64,000 nucleotides of DNA from Megachile rotundata (Eukaryota > Arthropoda > Insecta > Hymenoptera > Megachilidae): positions 5,394,001-5,458,000 of the forward strand of contig NW_027473316.1 of assembly GCF_050947335.1 (NCBI RefSeq), given 5' to 3'. Made by a program: the position numbers and the translations under genes. This document shows, piece after piece, positions 12,897 to 24,860 of this stretch (the stretch's first letter is position 1; every line of letters begins with the position of its first letter). Under the pieces are notes generated by a model, which did not search any database, was not told where the DNA came from, and worked only from the letters and a program-made list of their open reading frames with translations.

Positions 12897-15800
12897 GAAT
12901 GATTATGATTGTATGATTGTGATTGTATGATTGTGATTGTATGATTGTGATTGTATGATTGTGATTGTATGATTGTTTATGTATGATTGTGATTGTATAG
13001 TAGTAATTGTGCGATTGTCATCGTATGATTGTGATTGTATGATTGCGATCGTATGATTGTGATTGTTGAACTGCGATTGTATGATTGTGATTGTATGATT
13101 GTGATTGTATGATTGCGATTGTATCATTGTGATTGTATGATTGTGATTATATGATTGTGATTGTATGATTGCGATTGTATGATTGTGATTGTATGATTGC
13201 GATTGTATGATTGTGATTGTATGATTGTGATTGTATGATTGTGATTGTATGATAGTGATTGTATGATTGTGATTGTATAGTAGTAATTGTGCGATTGATA
13301 TCGTATGATTGTGATTGTATGATTGCGATCGTATGATTGTGATTGTTGAACTGCGATTGTATGATTGTGATTGTATGATTGTGATAGTATGATTGTGATT
13401 GTATGATTGTGATTGTATGATTGTGATTGTATAATTGTGATTGTATGATTGTGATTGTATGATTGTGATTGTATGATTGTGATTGTATGATTGTGATTGT
13501 AGGATTGTGATTGTACGATTGTGATTGTATGATTGTGATTGTATGATTGTGATTGTATGATTGTGATTGTATGATTGTGATTGTATGATTGTGATTGTAT
13601 GATTGTGATTGTATGATTGTGATTGTATGATTGTGATTGTATGATTGTGATTGTATGATTGTGATCGTATGATTGTGATTCTATGATTGTGATTCTATGA
13701 TTGTGATTGTATGATTGTGATTGTATTCTGGTGACTGTATTATTGTGATTGTATGATTGTGATTGTATGATTGTGATTGTATGATTGTGATTGTATGATT
13801 GTGATTGTATGATTGTGATTGTATGATTGTGGTTGTATGATTGTGATTGTATGATTGTGATTGTATGATTGTAATTGTATGATTGTGATTGTATGATTGT
13901 ATTTGGGAGATTGTAATTGTATGATTGCGATTTTTAGATTGCGATTGTATGATGGTGACTGTATGATTGTGATTGTGTGATTGTGATTGTATGATTGTGA
14001 TCGTATGATTGTGATTGTATGATTGTGATTGTATGATTGTGATTGTATGATTGTGATTGTATGATTGTGATTGTATGATTGTGATTGTATGATTGTGATT
14101 GTATGATTGTGATTGTATGATTGTGATTGTATGACTGTGATTGAATGATTGTGATTGAATGATTGTGAGTGTATGATAGTGATTCTATGATTGCGATTGT
14201 ATGCTGGTGACTGTATTATTGTGATTGTACGATTGTGATTGTATGACTGTGATTGTATGATTGTGATTGTATGATTGCGATTGTATGATTGTGATTGTAT
14301 GATTGTGATTGCATGTTTGTGATTGTATGATTGTGATTGTATGATTGTGATTGTATGATTGTGATTGTATGATTGTGATTGTATGATTGTGATTGTATGA
14401 TTGTGATTGTATGATTGTGATTGTATGATTGTGATCGTATGATTGCGATTCTATGATTGTGATTCTATGATTGTGATTGTATGATTGTGATTGTATTCTG
14501 GTGACTGTATTATTGTGATTGTATGATTGTGATTGTATGATTGTGATTGTATGATTGTGATTGTATGATTGTGATTGTATGATTGTGATTGTATGATTGT
14601 GGTTGTATGATTGTGATTGTATGATTGTGATTGTATGATTGTAATTGTATGATTGTGATTGTATGATTGTATTTGGGAGATTGTAATTGTATGATTGCGA
14701 TTTTTAGATTGCGATTGTATGATGGTGACTGTATGATTGTGATTGTGTGATTGTGATTGTATGATTATGATCGTATGATTGTGATTGTATGATTGTGATT
14801 GTATGATTGTGATTGTATGATTGTGATTGTATGATTGTGATTGTATGATTGTGATTGTATGATTGTGATTGTATGATTGTGATTGTATGATTGTGATTGT
14901 ATGACTGTGATTGAATGATTGTGATTGAATGATTGTGAGTGTATGATAGTGATTCTATGATTGCGATTGTATGCTGGTGACTGTATTATTGTGATTGTAC
15001 GATTGTGATTGTATGACTGTGATTGTATGATTGTGATTGTATGATTGCGATTGTATGATTGTGATTGTATGATTGTGATTGCATGTTTGTGATTGTATGA
15101 TTGTGATTGTATGATTGTGATTGTATGATTGTGATTGTATGATTGTGATTGTATGATTGTGATTGTATGATTGTGATTGTATGATTGTGATTGTATGATT
15201 GTGATTGAATGAATGTGAGTGTATGATTGTGATTGTATGATTGCGATCGTATGATTGTGATCGTATGATTGTGATTGTATGATTGCGATCGTATGATTGT
15301 GATCGTATGATTGTGATTGTATGATTGTGATTGTATGATTGCGATTGTATGATTGTGATTGTATGATTTTGATTGTATGATTGCGATTGTATGATTGTGA
15401 TTATATGATTGTGATTGTATGATTGCGATTGTATGATTGTGATTGTATGATTGCGATTGTATGATTGTGATTGTATGATTGTGATTGTATGATTGTGATT
15501 GTATGATTGTGATTGTATGATTGTGATCGTATGATTGTGATCGTATGATTGCGATCGTATGATTGCGATCGTATGATTGCGATCGTATGATTGCGATCGT
15601 ATGATTGTGATCGTATGATTGTGATTGCATGATTTTGATTGTATGATTGTGATTGTATGATTGTGATTGTATGATTTTGATTGTATGATTGTGATTGTAT
15701 GATTGTGATTGTATGATTGTGATTGTATGATTGTGATTGTATGATTGTGATTGTATGATTGTGATTGTATGATTGTGATTGTATGATTGTGATTGTATGA

Positions 15801-18800
15801 TTGTGATTGTATGATTGTGATTGAATGATTGTGAGTGTATGATTGTGATTGTATGATTGCGATCGTATGATTGTGATCGTATGATTGTGATTGTATGATT
15901 GTGATTGTATGATTGCGATTGTATGATTGTGATTGTATGATTGTGATTGTATGATTGTGATTGTATGATTGTGATTGTATGATTGTGATTGTGTGATTGC
16001 GATTGTATGATTGTGATTGTATGGTTGTGATTGTATAATTGTGATTGTATGATAGTGATTGTATGATTGTGATTGTATGATTGTGATTGTATGATTGTGA
16101 TTGTATGATTGTGATTGTATGTTTGTGATCGTATGATTGTGATCGTTTGATTGTGGTTGTATAATTACGGTTCTATTATTGTGATTGTATGATTGTGATT
16201 GCATGATTGTGATTGTATGATTGTGATTGTATGATTGTGATCGTATAATTGTGTTTGTTTGATTGCGATTGTATGATTGTGATTGTATGATTGTGATTGT
16301 ATGATTGTGATTGTATGATTGTGATTGTATGATTGTGATTGTATGATTGTGATTGTATCATTGTGATTGAATGATTGTGAGTGTATGAATGTGATTGTAT
16401 GGTTGCGATCGTATGATTGTGATTCTTTGACTGCGATTGTATGATTGTGATTGTGTGATTGTGATTGTATGATTGTGATTGTATGATTGTGATTGTATGA
16501 TTGTGATTGTATGATTGTGATTGTATGATTGTGATTGTATGATTGTGATTGTATGATTGTGATTGTATGATTGTGATTGTATGATTGTGATTGCATGTTT
16601 GTGATTGTATGATTGTGATTGTATGATTGTGATTGTATTATTGTGATTGTATGATTGTGATTGTATGATTGTGAATGTATGATTCTGATTGTATGATTGT
16701 GAGTGTATGATTGTGATTGAATGATTATGATTGTATGATTGTGATTGTATGATTGTGATTGTATGATTGTGATTGTATGATTGTGATTGTATGATTGTGA
16801 TTGTATGATTGTTTATGTATGATTGTGATTGTATAGTAGTAATTGTGCGATTGTCATCGTATGATTGTGATTGTATGATTGCGATCGTATGATTGTGATT
16901 GTTGAACTGCGATTGTATGATTGCGATTGTATGATTGTGATTGTATGATTGCGATTGTATCATTGTGATTGTATGATTGTGATTATATGATTGTGATTGT
17001 ATGATTGCGATTGTATGATTGTGATTGTATGATTGCGATTGTATGATTGTGATTGTATGACTGTGATTGTATGATTGTGATTGTATGATTGTGATTGTAT
17101 CATTGTGATTGAATGATTGTGAGTGTATGAATGTGATTGTATGGTTGCGATCGTATGATTGTGATTCTTTGACTGCGATTGTATGATTGTGATTCTTTGA
17201 CTGCGATTGTATGATTGTGATTGTGTGATTGTGATTGTATGATTGTGATTGTATGATTGTGATTGTATGCTGGTGACTGTATTATTGTGATTGTATGATT
17301 TGTATAGTATGATTGTGATTGTATGATTGTGATTGTATGATTGTGATTGTATGATTGTGATTGTATGATTGTGATTGTATGATTGTGATTGTATGATTGT
17401 GATTGTATGATTGTGATTGTATGACTGTGATTGAATGATTGTGATTGAATGATTGTGAGTGTATGATAGTGATTCTATGATTGCGATTGTATGCTGGTGA
17501 CTGTATTATTGTGATTGTACGATTGTGATTGTATGACTGTGATTGTATGATTGTGATTGTATGATTGCGATTGTATGATTGTGATTGTATGATTGTGATT
17601 GCATGTTTGTGATTGTATGATTGTGATTGTATGATTGTGATTGTATGATTGTGATTGTATGATTGTGATTGTATGATTGTGATTGTATGATTGTGATTGT
17701 ATGATTGTGATTGAATGAATGTGAGTGTATGATTGTGATTGTATGATTGCGATCGTATGATTGTGATCGTATGATTGTGATTGTATGATTGTGATTGTAT
17801 GATTGTGATTGTATGATTGTGATTGTATGATTTTGATTGTATGATTGTGATTGTATGATTGTGATTGTATGATTGTGATTGTATGATTGTGATTGAATGA
17901 TTGTGAGTGTATGATTATGATTCTATGATTGTGATTGTATGATTGTGATTGTATGATTGTGATTGTATGATTGTGATTGTATGATTGTGATTGTATGATT
18001 GCGATTGTATGATTGTGATTGTATGATTGTGATTGTATGATTGTGATTGTATGATTGTGATTGTATGATTGTGATTGTATGATTGTGATTGAATAATTGT
18101 GAGTGTATGATTGTGATTGTATGATTGCGATCGTATGACTGTGATCGTATGATTGTGATTGTATGATTGTGATTGTATGATTGTGATTGTATGATTGTGA
18201 TTGTATGATTGTGATTGTATGATTGTGATTGTATGATTGTGATTGTATGATTGTGATTATATGATTGTGATTGTATGATTGTGATTGTATGATTGTGAGT
18301 GTATGATTGTGATCGTATGATTGTGATCGTATGATTGCGATCGTATGATTGCGATCGTATGATTGCGATCGTATGATTGTGATCGTATGATTGTGATCGT
18401 ATGATTGTGATTGCATGATTTTGATTGTATGATTGTGATTGTATGATTGTGATTGTATGATTTTGATTGTATGATTGCGATTGTATGATTGTGATTATAT
18501 GATTGTGATTGTATGATTGCGATTGTATGATTGTGATTGTATGATTGCGATTGTATGATTGTGATTGTATGATTGTGATTGTATGATTGTGATTGTATGA
18601 TTGTGATTGTATGATTGTGATTGTATCATTGTGATTGAATGATTGTGAGTGTATGAATGTGATTGTATGGTTGCGATCGTATGATTGTGATTCTTTGACT
18701 GCGATTGTATGATTGTGATTCTTTGACTGCGATTGTATGATTGTGATTGTGTGATTGTGATTGTATGATTGTGATTGTATGATTGTGATTGTATGCTGGT

Positions 18801-20716
18801 GACTGTATTATTGTGATTGTATGATTTGTATAGTATGATTGTGATTGTATGATTGTGATTGTATGATTGTGATTGTATGATTGTGATTGTATGATTGTGA
18901 TTGTATGATTGTGATTGTATGATTGTGATTGTATGATTGTGATTGTATGATTGTGATTGTATGATTGTGATTGTATGATTGTGATTGTATGATTGTGATT
19001 GTATGATTGTGAATGTATGATTGTGATTACATGATTGTGATTGTATGATTGTATCCGTATAGTAGTAATTGTATGATTGTCATCGTATGATTGTATGATT
19101 GTGATTGTATGATTGTGATTGTATGATTGTGATTCTATGATCGTGATTGTATGATTGTGATTGTATGCTGGTGACTGTATTATTGTGATTGTATGATTGT
19201 GATTGTATGATTGTGATTGTATGATTGTGATTGTATGATTGTGATTGTATGATTGTGATTGTATGATTGTGATTGCATGATTTTGATTGTATGATTGTGA
19301 TTGTATGATTGTGATTGTATGATTTTGATTGTATGATTGTGATTGTATGATTGTGATTGTATGATTGTGATTGTATGATTGTGATTGTATGATTGTGATT
19401 GTATGATTGTGATTGTATGATTGTGATTGTATGATTGTGATTGTATGATTGTGATTGTATGATTGTGATTGAATGATTGTGAGTGTATGATTGTGATTGT
19501 ATGATTGCGATCGTATGATTGTGATCGTATGATTGTGATTGTATGATTGTGATTGTATGATTGCGATTGTATGATTGTGATTGTATGATTGTGATTGTAT
19601 GATTGTGATTGTATGATTGTGATTGTATGATTGTGATTGTATGATTGTGATTGTATCATTGTGATTGAATGATTGTGAGTGTATGAATGTGATTGTATGG
19701 TTGCGATCGTATGATTGTGATTCTTTGACTGCGATTGTATGATTGTGATTGTGTGATTGTGATTGTATGATTGTGATTGTATGATTGTGATTGTATGATT
19801 GTGATTGTATGATTGTGATTGTATGATTGTGATTGTATGATTGTGATTGTATGATTGTGATTGTATGATTGTGATTGTATGATTGTGATTGCATGTTTGT
19901 GATTGTATGATTGTGATAGTATGATTGTGATTGTATTATTGTGATTGTATGATTGTGATTGTATGATTGTGAATGTATGATTCTGATTGTATGATTGTGA
20001 GTGTATGATTGTGATTGAATGATTATGATTGTATGATTGTGATTGTATGATTGTGATTGTATGATTGTGATTGTATGATTGTGATTGTATGATTGTGATT
20101 GTATGATTGTTTATGTATGATTGTGATTGTATAGTAGTAATTGTGCGATTGTCATCGTATGATTGTGATTGTATGATTGCGATCGTATGATTGTGATTGT
20201 TGAACTGCGATTGTATGATTGCGACTGTATGATTGTGATTGTATGATTGCGATTGTATCATTGTGATTGTATGATTGTGATTATATGATTGTGATTGTAT
20301 GATTGCGATTGTATGATTGTGATTGTATGATTGCGATTGTATGATTGTGATTGTATGACTGTGATTGTATGATTGTGATTGTATGATTGTGATTGTATCA
20401 TTGTGATTGAATGATTGTGAGTGTATGAATGTGATTGTATGGTTGCGATCGTATGATTGTGATTCTTTGACTGCGATTGTATGATTGTGATTCTTTGACT
20501 GCGATTGTATGATTGTGATTGTGTGATTGTGATTGTATGATTGTGATTGTATGATTGTGATTGTATGCTGGTGACTGTATTATTGTGATTGTATGATTTG
20601 TATAGTATGATTGTGATTGTATGATTGTGATTGTATGATTGTGATTGTATGATTGTGATTGTATGATTGTGATTGTATGATTGTGATTGTATGATTGTGA
20701 TTGTATGATTGTGATT
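12897..20716. repeat. Array 1 HOR unit 4 (7,820 bp)
   Basis: The longest unit. Order: K 12897-13391, M 13901-13961, O 14175-14319, M 14671-14731, O 14945-15089, CGATCG cluster 15525-15615, N 16121-16180, shortened L near 16358, K-like half at 16833, L 17097-17311, O 17465-17609, CGATCG cluster 18311-18402, L 18623-18837, a variant with gtatccgtatagtag at 19051, shortened L near 19656, K-like half at 20132, L 20395-20609. The M-O pair is tandemly doubled with a 770-bp step (55 units). The presence of two L/K-half sets suggests fusion of two shorter units. Confidence 0.78.
17320..19265. repeat. Array 1 segment repeated 5,300 bp downstream
   Basis: Matches about 22,620-24,565 at an offset of exactly 5,300 bp for every landmark checked: O at 17465/22765, CGATCG cluster at 18311/23611, L at 18623/23923 and gtatccgtatagtag at 19051/24351. 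The minus-strand translation of 17475-18416 equals that of 22775-23716 throughout. A diverged relative lies at 1433-2374. Both ends fade into plain 14-mers, so the limits are uncertain by tens of bases. Confidence 0.8.
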
Positions 20717-23700
20717 GAATGATTATGATTGTATGATTGTGATTGTATGATTGTGATTGTATGATTGTGATTGTATGATTGTGATTGTATGATTGTTTAT
20801 GTATGATTGTGATTGTATAGTAGTAATTGTGCGATTGTCATCGTATGATTGTGATTGTATGATTGCGATCGTATGATTGTGATTGTTGAACTGCGATTGT
20901 ATGATTGTGATTGTATGATTGTGATTGTATGATTGCGATTGTATCATTGTGATTGTATGATTGTGATTATATGATTGTGATTGTATGATTGCGATTGTAT
21001 GATTGTGATTGTATGATTGCGATTGTATGATTGTGATTGTATGATTGTGATTGTATGATTGTGATTGTATGATAGTGATTGTATGATTGTGATTGTATAG
21101 TAGTAATTGTGCGATTGATATCGTATGATTGTGATTGTATGATTGCGATCGTATGATTGTGATTGTTGAACTGCGATTGTATGATTGTGATTGTATGATT
21201 GTGATAGTATGATTGTGATTGTATGATTGTGATTGTATGATTGTGATTGTATAATTGTGATTGTATGATTGTGATTGTATGATTGTGATTGTATGATTGT
21301 GATTGTATGATTGTGATTGTAGGATTGTGATTGTACGATTGTGATTGTATGATTGTGATTGTATGATTGTGATTGTATGATTGTGATTGTATGATTGTGA
21401 TTGTATGATTGTGATTGTATGATTGTGATTGTATGATTGTGATTGTATGATTGTGATTGTATGATTGTGATTGTATGATTGTGATCGTATGATTGTGATT
21501 CTATGATTGTGATTCTATGATTGTGATTGTATGATTGTGATTGTATTCTGGTGACTGTATTATTGTGATTGTATGATTGTGATTGTATGATTGTGATTGT
21601 ATGATTGTGATTGTATGATTGTGATTGTATGATTGTGATTGTATGATTGTGATTGTATGATTGTGGTTGTATGATTGTGATTGTATGATTGTGATTGTAT
21701 GATTGTAATTGTATGATTGTGATTGTATGATTGTATTTGGGAGATTGTAATTGTATGATTGCGATTTTTAGATTGCGATTGTATGATGGTGACTGTATGA
21801 TTGTGATTGTGTGATTGTGATTGTATGATTGTGATCGTATGATTGTGATTGTATGATCGTGATTGTATGATTGTGATTGTATGATTGTGATTGTATGATT
21901 GTGATTGTATGATTGTGATTGTATGATTGTGATTGTATGATTGTGATTGTATGATTGTGATTGTATGACTGTGATTGAATGATTGTGATTGAATGATTGT
22001 GAGTGTATGATAGTGATTCTATGATTGCGATTGTATGCTGGTGACTGTATTATTGTGATTGTACGATTGTGATTGTATGACTGTGATTGTATGATTGTGA
22101 TTGTATGATTGCGATTGTATGATTGTGATTGTATGATTGTGATTGCATGTTTGTGATTGTATGATTGTGATTGTATGATTGTGATTGTATGATTGTGATT
22201 GTATGATTGTGATTGTATGATTGTGATTGTATGATTGTGATTGTATGATTGTGATCGTATGATTGTGATTCTATGATTGTGATTCTATGATTGTGATTGT
22301 ATGATTGTGATTGTATTCTGGTGACTGTATTATTGTGATTGTATGATTGTGATTGTATGATTGTGATTGTATGATTGTGATTGTATGATTGTGATTGTAT
22401 GATTGTGATTGTATGATTGTGGTTGTATGATTGTGATTGTATGATTGTGATTGTATGATTGTAATTGTATGATTGTGATTGTATGATTGTATTTGGGAGA
22501 TTGTAATTGTATGATTGCGATTTTTAGATTGCGATTGTATGATGGTGACTGTATGATTGTGATTGTGTGATTGTGATTGTATGATTGTGATCGTATGATT
22601 GTGATTGTATGATTGTGATTGTATGATTGTGATTGTATGATTGTGATTGTATGATTGTGATTGTATGATTGTGATTGTATGATTGTGATTGTATGATTGT
22701 GATTGTATGATTGTGATTGTATGACTGTGATTGAATGATTGTGATTGAATGATTGTGAGTGTATGATAGTGATTCTATGATTGCGATTGTATGCTGGTGA
22801 CTGTATTATTGTGATTGTACGATTGTGATTGTATGACTGTGATTGTATGATTGTGATTGTATGATTGCGATTGTATGATTGTGATTGTATGATTGTGATT
22901 GCATGTTTGTGATTGTATGATTGTGATTGTATGATTGTGATTGTATGATTGTGATTGTATGATTGTGATTGTATGATTGTGATTGTATGATTGTGATTGT
23001 ATGATTGTGATTGAATGAATGTGAGTGTATGATTGTGATTGTATGATTGCGATCGTATGATTGTGATCGTATGATTGTGATTGTATGATTGTGATTGTAT
23101 GATTGTGATTGTATGATTGTGATTGTATGATTTTGATTGTATGATTGTGATTGTATGATTGTGATTGTATGATTGTGATTGTATGATTGTGATTGAATGA
23201 TTGTGAGTGTATGATTATGATTCTATGATTGTGATTGTATGATTGTGATTGTATGATTGTGATTGTATGATTGTGATTGTATGATTGTGATTGTATGATT
23301 GCGATTGTATGATTGTGATTGTATGATTGTGATTGTATGATTGTGATTGTATGATTGTGATTGTATGATTGTGATTGTATGATTGTGATTGAATAATTGT
23401 GAGTGTATGATTGTGATTGTATGATTGCGATCGTATGACTGTGATCGTATGATTGTGATTGTATGATTGTGATTGTATGATTGTGATTGTATGATTGTGA
23501 TTGTATGATTGTGATTGTATGATTGTGATTGTATGATTGTGATTGTATGATTGTGATTATATGATTGTGATTGTATGATTGTGATTGTATGATTGTGAGT
23601 GTATGATTGTGATCGTATGATTGTGATCGTATGATTGCGATCGTATGATTGCGATCGTATGATTGCGATCGTATGATTGTGATCGTATGATTGTGATCGT

Positions 23701-24719
23701 ATGATTGTGATTGCATGATTTTGATTGTATGATTGTGATTGTATGATTGTGATTGTATGATTTTGATTGTATGATTGCGATTGTATGATTGTGATTATAT
23801 GATTGTGATTGTATGATTGCGATTGTATGATTGTGATTGTATGATTGCGATTGTATGATTGTGATTGTATGATTGTGATTGTATGATTGTGATTGTATGA
23901 TTGTGATTGTATGATTGTGATTGTATCATTGTGATTGAATGATTGTGAGTGTATGAATGTGATTGTATGGTTGCGATCGTATGATTGTGATTCTTTGACT
24001 GCGATTGTATGATTGTGATTCTTTGACTGCGATTGTATGATTGTGATTGTGTGATTGTGATTGTATGATTGTGATTGTATGATTGTGATTGTATGCTGGT
24101 GACTGTATTATTGTGATTGTATGATTTGTATAGTATGATTGTGATTGTATGATTGTGATTGTATGATTGTGATTGTATGATTGTGATTGTATGATTGTGA
24201 TTGTATGATTGTGATTGTATGATTGTGATTGTATGATTGTGATTGTATGATTGTGATTGTATGATTGTGATTGTATGATTGTGATTGTATGATTGTGATT
24301 GTATGATTGTGAATGTATGATTGTGATTACATGATTGTGATTGTATGATTGTATCCGTATAGTAGTAATTGTATGATTGTCATCGTATGATTGTATGATT
24401 GTGATTGTATGATTGTGATTGTATGATTGTGATTCTATGATCGTGATTGTATGATTGTGATTGTATGCTGGTGACTGTATTATTGTGATTGTATGATTGT
24501 GATTGTATGATTGTGATTGTATGATTGTGATTGTATGATTGTGATTGTATGATTGTGATTGTATGATTGTGATTGTATGATTGTATTTGGGAGATTGTAA
24601 CTGTATGATTGCGATTTTATGATTGTGATTGTATTGATTGTGATCGTATGATTGTGATCGTATGATTGTGTTTCTATGATTGTGATTCTATGATTGCGAT
24701 TGTATAATTGTGATTGTAT
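20717..24719. repeat. Array 1 HOR unit 5, truncated at the array edge
   Basis: Order: K 20717-21211, M 21735-21795, O 22009-22153, M 22491-22551, O 22765-22909, CGATCG cluster 23611-23702, L 23923-24137, the gtatccgtatagtag variant at 24351, and a degenerate M start at 24585. The first 2 kb follow unit 4 at an offset of 7,820 bp. From about 17,320 onwards unit 4 is matched instead at an offset of 5,300 bp. The unit stops at the junction with array 2, so N, the shortened L and the K-half are missing. Confidence 0.8.
24565..24719. repeat. Degenerate edge of array 1
   Basis: The last 150 bp contain irregularities rare elsewhere: a truncated M start at 24585, gcgattttatgattg, an out-of-step gattgtattgattg, gtgtttctatg and gtataattg. 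Loss of homogeneity at an array end is expected where unequal exchange acts less often. It suggests this edge is old, in contrast to the array-2 side. Confidence 0.7.
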
Positions 24720-24725
24720 AATTCG
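24716..24725. other. Junction between the 14-bp and 141-bp arrays
   Basis: The 14-mer variant gtataattg runs into the satellite monomer start aattcgactctgtaccatc with no bases in between. The string taatt (24719-24723) belongs to both repeats, so the exact breakpoint cannot be placed within these five bases. No target-site duplication, transposon end or unique sequence is visible on either side. Confidence 0.9.
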
Positions 24726-24860
24726 ACTCTGTACCATCTAGTTATGTTAAGTTACCACAACTGAGCACAATTCGACACCACAATGAACAATTTTGCTCGT
24801 AATGAACGTATTTTGCTCATTTTCGCACGATTCAGCCTCTAATTCCCACATATCCGTTGT
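24720..24860. repeat. First, complete 141-bp monomer of array 2
   Basis: It belongs to the subtype with gttaccacaactgag, aattcgacacc, gtaatgaacg and tattttgctc, and it ends in the rare taattcccacatatccgttg. The same rare ending recurs inside the array near 38564 and 57014, again followed by a monomer starting gattcgactctgtcccatc. The array therefore starts with an ordinary internal monomer pair and shows no decay on this side of the junction. Confidence 0.85.

Larger units (their letters stand above)
1..24719. repeat. Array 1: 14-bp GT-rich minisatellite
   Basis: Continuous head-to-tail array of the unit tgattgtgattgta, itself an uneven pair of gattgt-like halves (6+8 bp). Length divided by 14 gives about 1,765 units. 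Every unit reads in the same direction, with no inversion and no unique sequence inside. The plus strand has 7 T, 4 G, 3 A and no C per consensus unit. Most variants are T-to-C changes that create CG (gcgattg, gatcgtatg); others are gaatgattg, gagtgtatg, tataattg and gcatg. Variants are not scattered but travel together in the modules annotated below. The array begins before base 1, so its full size is unknown. The family is unrecognised and no function can be read from the sequence. Confidence 0.97.

Noticed and set aside
1..24719. Telomeric repeat array
   Set aside because: The 14-bp unit has no G-triplet and no resemblance to TTAGGG, TTAGG or related telomere motifs, and the array meets another satellite rather than ending the chromosome.
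1..24719. G-quadruplex-forming array
   Set aside because: G occurs singly in the consensus unit. Only module M has a ggg run, one per copy, so no four-run motif exists.
152..24737. Long minus-strand ORFs as real genes (repeat protein, silk- or antifreeze-like)
   Set aside because: The stop-free minus-strand unit opens all frames by arithmetic. There are no non-repeat domains, promoters or splice context, and frames end only where unit variants or one-base indels create stops.
24480..24737. An 85-codon minus-strand frame across the junction as a chimeric gene
   Set aside because: It is the 14-mer frame running a few codons into satellite sequence, with no other support.
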